A DNA stretch of 64,000 bases, taken from assembly GCF_014200725.1 (NCBI RefSeq), contig NZ_JACHCL010000002.1:496001-560000 (forward strand), in the 5' to 3' direction. Position numbers and translations under genes: made by a program. The stretch comes from Janthinobacterium silvisoli. GTDB lineage: Bacteria; Pseudomonadota; Gammaproteobacteria; Burkholderiales; Burkholderiaceae_D. Positions within the stretch are counted from its first letter, which is position 1. The number at the start of each line of letters is the position of its first letter. Shown here piece by piece: positions 60,001 through 64,000 of this stretch. The notes beneath the pieces were generated by a model. It saw only the letters and a program-made list of their open reading frames with translations, ran no database searches and was not told where the DNA came from.

Positions 60001-60339
60001 CTTTGCTCCCGCACCGGCTGCAGCGGGAGCGCCGGCGGCGCGCAGGGCCGCGAGCCGCGTGTAAGCATTGCCCAGGCCGCTGACCAGCTTGAAGGCGTCG
60101 GCCATCGACTTCGCCTCGTTTGCATTGAATGTCCCCAGCGCCTTTGCGGCAGCAGTCGCATCGCGCGCCTGCTCTGCCTGGGCGCGCAGCAGCAGTGCCG
60201 ACGATTCCGCCTCCGAATTGGCTGCCTTGAGGCCCTCGGCGGCAACCAGACTGGCTTCGCTCAGTGCTTTCAGCACTTGTACCGCATCGACTCCCTTGCT
60301 CAAGTCGAGGCTAAGTTTTAATTCTGTTATCTCTGGCAT
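57049..60339 (-). CDS. Tail tape measure protein
   Basis: A 1096-residue, Ala-rich, mostly helical protein. It has long coiled-coil stretches at both ends (ALLLRAQAEQARDATAAAKAL; VRMRQDNQAMREELEGL-type C-terminus) and hydrophobic segments in the middle (about 330-350 and 450-500). It is the longest gene of the cluster and lies directly after the tail assembly chaperones, as tape measures do. Its length would set a tail of about 160 nm if the usual 1.5 angstrom per residue rule holds; that figure is an estimate. ATG lies downstream of an intrinsic terminator. Confidence 0.88.
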   Translation of the reverse strand: MPEITELKLSLDLSKGVDAVQVLKALSEASLVAAEGLKAANSEAESSALLLRAQAEQARDATAAAKALGTFNANEAKSMADAFKLVSGLGNAYTRLAALRAAGAPAAAGAGAKYGAFVSEEQSDANLETAGKAAADAKAKEKAAPAAPKRKYSEAEWKEAAEFAVVFGKKLEQAFGNVGSTIGKVTTALLGFRKAQDDINFTFAKDMVDAKDDPDAKKKAEDKRHMSTVKQYHDMATAAKGFFTAHSTGYELMEKVERGFRAYEFAMNAKSLFEKLTNITLVTAAKTAATTTEVAGAVASVGPVTAAETAKSSAYGVSALASALTAPFPANIGAFAMVAGMLLAIGVAVSGGGGGADTTAKDRQAATGTGTVLGDSNAKSNSIANSLEIMEKNSGLGLAYSASMANSLRQVVAGIGGLGGLLVRNSGVTGATAPDSKGGAATFGSSALVVAVAGGVIGLAIDKLTGGLIGKITGGVLGSIFGGKTTTTDTGLILNKATLGGIETGGVLASQYTDTKTSGGWFSGDKRLTALNGLDREANDQFTKVILGLSETVGAAAGMLGLGGDAFNARLKTFVVDLGKISLKDLKGDEIQKALEAAFSKLGDDMAKFGVGGLETYQKVGEGYLETLARVANNYMQVTDVLAVLGKSFNATGLGAVKLSEHLIDVAGGVDKLTSGTGFFVQNFLTEAERMAPITKSVHDAMGKLNLAGVTTMDGFKAAVLSAADGVATGREGAAELYASLLALAEPFKMAADYAADLAAATGDLAVVSKTASEIASEHKDLQQQLNELTKSSAELLASQRAGIADVNKSLFDQVQAAKAVTNAKDALSKAYETESAAAKSALEKSKSWVATLNGLNSSMVLGAQSTLTPEQKYAEARAQFEKTLAAANAGDTTAQSGLSAAEQAFLTASQVVNASDARYAADYARVMAANSEALKWASAQVDVQQASLDALNAQVSGLITVNDSVLTVAQAIANLQAAMGGASGLGVQFSHPPAGSALAALAGPATPVVFDAGRYSAAVNLGSDALVAEIRGLRQDNQAMREELEGLRADQRAQTGATIQATIESNTNAARMVVDGVDQSARASAWANTVKGEYA

Positions 60340-60350
60340 GGTTGGCCCAT

Positions 60351-60371
60351 AAAAAAGCCGCGCATGGCGGC
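60351..60371 (-). terminator. Intrinsic terminator between tail chaperone and tape measure genes
   Basis: Minus-strand stem GCCGC/GCGGC with a 5-nt loop followed by six T (complement of 60351-60356). Confidence 0.7.
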
Positions 60372-60410
60372 CTGGTTGGAAAGTGCCAGCATGGACGCTG
60401 GCGGCGTGCG

Positions 60411-60764
60411 CTAGGCTTTGGCATGCTGGTGCGACAAAAACAGTGCATCGAGCCGATCCAGCAACTGGTGCTCGAAAGGCTCGATGGCGATGCCGTGGCG
60501 CGCCTGCCAGGCGAGAATCTCAGTACTCGCGATAGGGTTGACGGCCATGCCGTTCTGGCGCTTGCCATTGAGCTGGGCAAACCACTCCCACACGTGGACC
60601 AGTTCGAACGGCAGTGATGGCGCCGCCTCTTCGGGCGGCGGGCGGTATAGCGGATGGCGCCGGGCGGCATCGATATGCTCACCCTTGGCATGGCCGTCGG
60701 CCGCGCGCGCGCCGCGCTCGAACTGATGGCCCGCGTAGCGCAGCAGGCTGGCCGTCAGAGTTTC
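60411..60764 (-). CDS. Tail assembly chaperone, -1 frameshift extension (GpGT-type T part)
   Basis: An open frame of 117 codons entered by a -1 shift from the chaperone gene at 60755-61198. It reads ETLTASLLRYAGHQFERG after the shift, through PFELVHVWEWFAQLNGKRQNG, to the stop at 60411. It has no good independent start. The part WEWFAQLNGKRQNGMAVNPIASTEILAW resembles the DUF1799-like second halves of siphophage tail chaperones. In lambda the G-T fusion binds the tape measure while G alone binds the tail tube protein. Confidence 0.75.
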   Translation of the reverse strand, partial: ETLTASLLRYAGHQFERGARAADGHAKGEHIDAARRHPLYRPPPEEAAPSLPFELVHVWEWFAQLNGKRQNGMAVNPIASTEILAWQARHGIAIEPFEHQLLDRLDALFLSHQHAKA

Positions 60765-61198
60765 AAAAAATTCGACTCGTTTTCCAGCGCGTTGGTGACT
60801 TTTTCCTGCCAGGTCGGGTATTTTTCAAACGCCGCTTCCAGCAGCGCAGCATCGAGCGGCACCGGTGCGCCATTGCTGGTAAAACCGTACCAACCCGTCA
60901 CCACGGCCAGCGCCAGACGTTTCTGGTTGCCGTCGATGGCTTGCACCAGCAGCTCGGCGCCTTCGTCGGTCGAGGCATCGATGGCCGTCTTGCGGCGTGC
61001 CGATTTCTTGTAGCCTTCGGCACGCACGGCGTTGTTCGCCACGCGATACTGCTCGCTGTTCTTTCCGACGATGGTCAGGCCGGCAACCGCTTCGCCGTCG
61101 GCGTCGAAAATGACGGGTACGTCGAAGGTGACAGGAGCGGCCACCGCATTGATGTTGCCGATGTCGAAGCCTGCCTGGATTTTTTGTGCGTTGTTCAT
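60755..61198 (-). CDS. Tail assembly chaperone (GpG-like)
   Basis: A 147-residue protein encoded directly after the tail tube gene. MNNAQKIQAGFDIGNINAVAAPVTFDVPVIFDADGEAV (in parts) and GYKKSARRKTAIDAS suggest the tail-chaperone family that precedes tape measures. It ends ENESNFLKL, and the codons for Asn-Phe-Leu contain the slippery heptamer TTTTTTG (60764-60770). ATG at 61196-61198 has only a weak GAAAG ribosome-binding site. Confidence 0.75.
   Translation of the reverse strand: MNNAQKIQAGFDIGNINAVAAPVTFDVPVIFDADGEAVAGLTIVGKNSEQYRVANNAVRAEGYKKSARRKTAIDASTDEGAELLVQAIDGNQKRLALAVVTGWYGFTSNGAPVPLDAALLEAAFEKYPTWQEKVTNALENESNFLKL
60764..60770 (-). other. Programmed -1 ribosomal frameshift site (slippery heptamer)
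   Basis: On the minus strand, T TTT TTG in the zero frame fits the canonical X XXY YYZ pattern. A slip back by one base here joins the 147-residue chaperone to the 117-codon frame, which stays open from this point to 60411, and the zero-frame TGA follows only two codons later (60755-60757). Confidence 0.8.
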
Positions 61199-61229
61199 GT
61201 GGTGTGATGCTTTCTGATGAAGTGAAAAT

Positions 61230-61253
61230 AAAAAGGCCGCCACGCGGGCGGCC
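61230..61253 (-). terminator. Intrinsic terminator after the tail tube gene
   Basis: Minus-strand perfect 7-bp stem GGCCGCC/GGCGGCC with a 5-nt loop and five T followed by more T/A, 22 nt past the tail tube stop. It would favour tail tube mRNA over downstream genes. Confidence 0.85.
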
Positions 61254-61274
61254 ATGGAGCCAAGCGTCAGCCGC

Positions 61275-62480
61275 TTACAGTGCGCTGTCCTGGATGGTCA
61301 GGGTGGTCGCTTCGTGCTGCGCATCGGCACCCTGGTAGCGCAGGACGTCGAAGGCGCAGGTGACGATCTTGTTTTTCTCGCCGTCGTCGATCTTGGCCGA
61401 GGTGACCTTGATACGGCCCATGGCCAGCGCCAGCACGTCGGCGTTAGCTGCAGTGCCCGACGCCATGGCGTAGGCCAGCGGGATCTCCGTCTCGGACTTG
61501 AAGTAGTCGAGATAGGTGGCGTCCTGCAGCAGCACCGTGAATTGGCCCGAGCCCAGCACCTTGCCACGCGAGGCGGCCGTGGCGTACTTGGAGCCGATCA
61601 CCGGATCGACCTTGACCTGGCCGTCCAGCGACACCGACATGCCGGTGCAAATCTGCGATGGAATGCCGTTGACCGACAGCAGAGACGTGGCACCCGAGAA
61701 CTTGCCGGCGCCCGGCGCGGCCACTGGCGTGGGGAAGTACGGTACGGCCGTGGTCGGGCCTTCCGCCTTGCCCATCAGGGTGAAGTCCACGCTGGTGATG
61801 CCGTTTGGTTGCACCGCAATATCCATCTTGCTGACCAGCTGGTCGACGAAGCTGCGGTGCACGCCGACGCCCGGGTCCTGCACTTCGACCGTGAACCAGT
61901 CGGTGGTGTGGCCTTTCAGTGGAGTGAAGCTGCGCTTGCCGACGGCAGCCACGCCGACCGAATCGCCAGCCGCCTTGACCACGATGGCCGAACCGTCCAT
62001 GAACTGGCCATTCAGGTTGGTGGCCGTCACGGAAGTCACAAAAAAGTTTTTCGCGTTGTTGACGGTAGCCGGCGCTGTCATGCCGCTGATGCGCACCACG
62101 CTGCCGGCGCGGAAGCCGTCGGCCAGCCAGGAGCCGGCGCTGCGGGTCAGGCCGGTAGCACCAGCGGCGATGGTAGTTTGCGCGGCGGTGACGCCGCCCG
62201 CCGTGAAGTCGCGGCGCAGCAGCGCAGCCATCAGCGGTGCGTAGGTGCCGCAAGCCGCTTCGGCCTTGATCGCGCCCGAGGTACGGAAATTGCCCAGGCG
62301 GGTATCGCCCTGCTGCTGGCTGGCGTCGATTTCAGCGCTCGCATATTTGTCTGCTTCGGTGTCGAAGGTGGCCGTGACGCGGGGGTAAATCTGGCCGCCG
62401 CCGGCAGCGGCTTTGCTGCCTTCTGCTGCCTGTTTGCTGATAACGATCAAGCTGTCAATGCCGTTTGCTGTCGATGCCAT
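61275..62480 (-). CDS. Major tail tube protein
   Basis: A 401-residue beta-rich protein: ATANGIDSLIVISKQAAEGSKAA at the start, VTATFDTEADKYASAEID, and a central Ig-like insert. It lies directly before the chaperone pair, where siphophages place the tail tube gene. It is longer than lambda gpV (246), with an insert about residues 100-200 (ITVTAATQTTIAAGATGLTRSAGSWLADGFRAGSVVRISG-like) that may be an extra decoration domain. It is the first structural gene; no head gene precedes it. GAAAGG lies 8 nt before the ATG. Confidence 0.78.
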   Translation of the reverse strand: MASTANGIDSLIVISKQAAEGSKAAAGGGQIYPRVTATFDTEADKYASAEIDASQQQGDTRLGNFRTSGAIKAEAACGTYAPLMAALLRRDFTAGGVTAAQTTIAAGATGLTRSAGSWLADGFRAGSVVRISGMTAPATVNNAKNFFVTSVTATNLNGQFMDGSAIVVKAAGDSVGVAAVGKRSFTPLKGHTTDWFTVEVQDPGVGVHRSFVDQLVSKMDIAVQPNGITSVDFTLMGKAEGPTTAVPYFPTPVAAPGAGKFSGATSLLSVNGIPSQICTGMSVSLDGQVKVDPVIGSKYATAASRGKVLGSGQFTVLLQDATYLDYFKSETEIPLAYAMASGTAANADVLALAMGRIKVTSAKIDDGEKNKIVTCAFDVLRYQGADAQHEATTLTIQDSAL

Positions 62481-62502
62481 AGGTAGTGCCTTTCATGGGA
62501 TG

Positions 62503-62526
62503 AAAAAAAGACCGCCGGGGCGGTCT
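62503..62526 (-). terminator. Intrinsic terminator before the tail tube gene (second of a tandem pair)
   Basis: Minus-strand stem AGACCGC/GCGGTCT with a 4-nt loop followed by seven T, 22 nt upstream of the tail tube start. A terminator directly before a structural gene is expected where antitermination is used. Confidence 0.85.
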
Positions 62527-62555
62527 TGGGGTGGAACTGCAAAAGTGAAGGAGAA

Positions 62556-62589
62556 AAGAAAAAGCCCGCGCACGGTGAGGTGGCGGGCT
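62556..62589 (-). terminator. Intrinsic terminator before the tail tube gene (first of a tandem pair)
   Basis: Minus-strand stem AGCCCGC/GCGGGCT with a 13-nt loop and an imperfect T tract (TTTTTCTTTTC). Confidence 0.7.
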
Positions 62590-62752
62590 GGTGTCTGGTT
62601 CCAGGGCGTGCGAAAACCCTGTGGGACTATTTGCTGAATCAGGTTCTCTTATCGGTGTCGCGCCGGAAGCACGTCTATTACGAGTGGAGAAGCATGTGGT
62701 GTTGCGTTGCGAATGTGCTGCTGTGTTTAAGTTATTGCGTTATCGAGGCTCC

Positions 62753-62779
62753 ATTATGGGACTGTTTTTTTCCTGTCAC
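62753..62779 (-). promoter_or_regulatory. Candidate late promoter of the tail operon
   Basis: Minus-strand GTGACA (62774-62779), 15 nt, CATAAT (62753-62758), just past the stop of the Q-like gene. Transcription from here would give a leader of roughly 160-250 nt that runs into the tandem terminators, like the lambda pR'-tR' leader. The spacer is shorter than ideal. Confidence 0.4.
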
Positions 62780-62799
62780 GGCATATTGCAAAAACTTTT

Positions 62800-63333
62800 T
62801 CAGCGTCCCAGCCGGCGCATGGCGCGGGCGCCGTGGGACTGGAAAATACTTTCCAGTTCGCTGACCATATCCTTGATGCGCTCCAGTTCAAAACCGCCGG
62901 AGCAGCTGATAACTGCCTCGCCGCTGCCACTACAAGCCTTGCAAATGCCGTGCACGCCAGTTGCTTCGACGCCGGTGCCACGGCAAGCCTTGCATTTGCT
63001 GTCCAGCCAGTGCGCCAGCGAGGCTTCGGCCACGCGGCGGTACAGGGTGTTGGCTGCCTGAGCATCCCAGGCCGTATTGGCCTTGACCCAGCGCCGCGCA
63101 CGGCCTTTTTCGCTGACGGCTGCGGTCCAGGTGCGCAGCAGCTGCGCCAGGTTGGCGGCATTGCCTTCGAACAGACGGCTGATGCTGCCATCCGCATATT
63201 TCACGCGGCACAGCAAGGCGCCCATGTCGCCAGCCAGCGCCGCGGCCGCGATCACGTCCAGGCTGTGGTGGTGGGCATCGCCGCGCAGATTCTGCGATGA
63301 CAGCGATGCGATGTAGTGTTCAGCAAACCCCAT
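62800..63333 (-). CDS. Zinc-finger protein, candidate Q-type late antiterminator
   Basis: A 177-residue protein with two CxxCxGxG motifs (KCKACRGTGVEATGVHGICKACSGSG, read in two parts, about residues 115-140), a DnaJ-like zinc finger also seen in phage-82-type Q antiterminators. The N-terminal half (LDVIAAAALAGDMGALLCRVKYADG) has no motif that I recognise. Its position matches a Q gene: last regulator before the late promoter, two tandem terminators and the structural operon. GAGGAG lies 6 nt before ATG 63333. A DNA-binding activator role (like PrtN) is the main alternative. Confidence 0.6.
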   Translation of the reverse strand: MGFAEHYIASLSSQNLRGDAHHHSLDVIAAAALAGDMGALLCRVKYADGSISRLFEGNAANLAQLLRTWTAAVSEKGRARRWVKANTAWDAQAANTLYRRVAEASLAHWLDSKCKACRGTGVEATGVHGICKACSGSGEAVISCSGGFELERIKDMVSELESIFQSHGARAMRRLGR

Positions 63334-63361
63334 GATTTCTCCTCGTTGATTCTTTATTCTG

Positions 63362-63790
63362 TTACTGCCGGTTGTGCTTGCGCGCCGGCCCGAACAGCGC
63401 TTCCACCAGCGGATCACGACCTGCTGCACCGTGTGTCCAGCTTGATGTGTGGCGCACCTGGGGTGGCAGTTCAGCCCAGCCGTCGCCTTCGTCGTCGAGC
63501 GCGCCCGGCCCATACAATGCGGGCCGCTGGCGCCCAGGTTCGGTGCAATGGCGCTGCGCCAGATGGATCATGCCGCTGCCGCACATATGGCGCAGGTAGC
63601 GGCTCATGGTGCCCGCGTCCAATCCCAATAAACTGGCCAGCTGGGCGGCGCTGGCCTGGCCGTGTTCGGCGATGTATTGCACGATGCGGGCGATATGCAG
63701 CTGCGATTTCTTGCTGCGCCCCTTCAATTCACGTGGCCCCTGCGGCGCCGCCCGCCCCCGCGCTCCCTGACTGTTACTCGTAATCAACAT
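63362..63790 (-). CDS. Winged-helix DNA-binding regulator of the tail locus
   Basis: A 142-residue protein. The central part, IARIVQYIAEHGQASAAQLASLLGLDAGTMSRYLRHMCGSGMIHLA (in parts), is a winged helix of the MarR/DeoR-like type; the Arg-rich N-terminus and the C-terminal tail look disordered. ATG 63788-63790 has a very strong GGGGGAGG site; a longer upstream frame crosses the promoter and is rejected. It is the first gene transcribed away from the phage-type repressor, the position of a cro- or prtN-like gene. Activation of the tail genes is inferred. Confidence 0.7.
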   Translation of the reverse strand: MLITSNSQGARGRAAPQGPRELKGRSKKSQLHIARIVQYIAEHGQASAAQLASLLGLDAGTMSRYLRHMCGSGMIHLAQRHCTEPGRQRPALYGPGALDDEGDGWAELPPQVRHTSSWTHGAAGRDPLVEALFGPARKHNRQ

Positions 63791-63860
63791 GCTAGACCTC
63801 CCCCTTGTACTTGCCCGGCGTAAGACGCTGTTGTGCGAATTTGCGGCAGGCAACAAGTAG

Positions 63861-63916
63861 ACTTTATCAATCGCTAATGTTAAAGTCAAGCATTTGGTAA
63901 TTTATCAAACGGTAAA
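63861..63916. promoter_or_regulatory. Divergent promoter and repressor operators of the tail locus
   Basis: Minus-strand promoter TTGACT (63884-63889), 17 nt, TAAAGT (63861-63866) reads into the winged-helix gene. Near-palindromes TTGGTAA-T-TTATCAA (63894-63908) and TTTATC-AAAC-GGTAAA (63901-63916) lie beside it, and TTTATCAA recurs at 63863-63870, inside the promoter. A TAATAT at 63926-63931 is a possible -10 for the repressor. The layout is that of a phage immunity region. Confidence 0.6.
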
Positions 63917-63935
63917 TTTAAGGTCTAATATGGAG

Positions 63936-64000
63936 ATGAATATGTATCAATACAGACGCGATCGCCTCCTGATGCTGATCGGGGAACGCTACGACAACAC
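63936..64000 (+). CDS. Phage-type repressor (XRE/C1-like), cut by the window end
   Basis: Only 21 residues are visible: MNMYQYRRDRLLMLIGERYD. The RRxRLxxLIxERYDN-type beginning is common in phage C1-like and PrtR-like repressors, just before the helix-turn-helix. It is divergent from the winged-helix regulator across the operator region. If the -10 at 63926-63931 is used, the transcript would start close to the second ATG (63942), giving a nearly leaderless mRNA as for lambda cI. A complete sequence is needed to see whether it carries a LexA-like self-cleavage domain. Confidence 0.55.
   Translation, partial: MNMYQYRRDRLLMLIGERYDN

Noticed and set aside
62526..62864. Plus-strand open frame of 112 codons in the late leader region
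   Set aside because: It has no ribosome-binding site, runs against the operon and covers terminators and the promoter candidate; the Cys/Trp-rich product is not protein-like.
1..64000. CRISPR array, rRNA operon or riboswitch
   Set aside because: No regularly spaced direct repeats and no rRNA sequence were seen, and no leader resembling a known riboswitch was recognised, for example before cbs, alaC or the TonB receptors.

Overview
The window looks like a chromosomal segment of a GC-rich betaproteobacterium, most likely an Oxalobacteraceae member close to Janthinobacterium, Duganella or Massilia. This is inferred from protein families and base composition, not from a search. There is no CRISPR array, insertion sequence or rRNA. 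Positions 1-46,400 are ordinary chromosomal genes in small operons. Positions 46,400-64,000 are a phage-tail locus on the minus strand.

Region 1 (1-5.5 kb): a disrupted glutathione S-transferase gene, a second homodimeric pyruvate dehydrogenase E1 (aceE-like), a divergent MarR regulator, and an unusual stand-alone relative of the E1 C-terminal part. The last three share a 15-bp-period operator motif. Region 2 (5.5-12 kb): TonB receptor, DUF218 protein and MelB-like transporter, with a divergent ROK regulator; probably carbohydrate uptake. Region 3 (12-17.3 kb): a RelE-type toxin/HTH antitoxin pair, then a Fur-box-preceded FecI/FecR/TonB siderophore system. Region 4 (17.3-26.5 kb): alaC, a Tat-exported hydrolase, ohr, a two-component system and an exported thioredoxin. 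Two identical-spacing dyads (TGTATC-N13-GATACA) tie this TCS to ohr and the thioredoxin gene. mqsRA and an MFS/LysR pair follow. Region 5 (26.5-46.4 kb): VOC protein, Prc protease, LysR/peroxiredoxin-like pair, tdk, the reverse transsulfuration pair (cbs-cgl), a penicillin-acylase-family enzyme, a ParB-like protein, two DUF2939 paralogues, a tandem HD-GYP protein, a third TonB receptor, yefM-yoeB and tRNA-Leu(UAA).

Five copies of a 124-125 nt element, all on the minus strand, are scattered through 88-26,624. Each ends in a strong intrinsic terminator and starts 8 nt after a -10-like hexamer. They look like a multicopy small-RNA family with CUCC-rich, anti-Shine-Dalgarno-like segments.

Region 6 (46.4-64 kb): a divergent phage-type repressor (partial), a winged-helix regulator and a zinc-finger Q-antiterminator-like protein are followed directly by tail tube, tail chaperones with a -1 frameshift site, tape measure, tail hub, central fibre, two duplicated fibre modules and a holin-endolysin-spanin cassette. 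No capsid, portal, terminase, replication or integrase gene is present between the regulators and the tail genes or on the tRNA side. This is the layout expected of an F-type (flexible, non-contractile) tailocin, and it is the most interesting system in the window. Its operon contains at least six intrinsic terminators, which fits control by antitermination.
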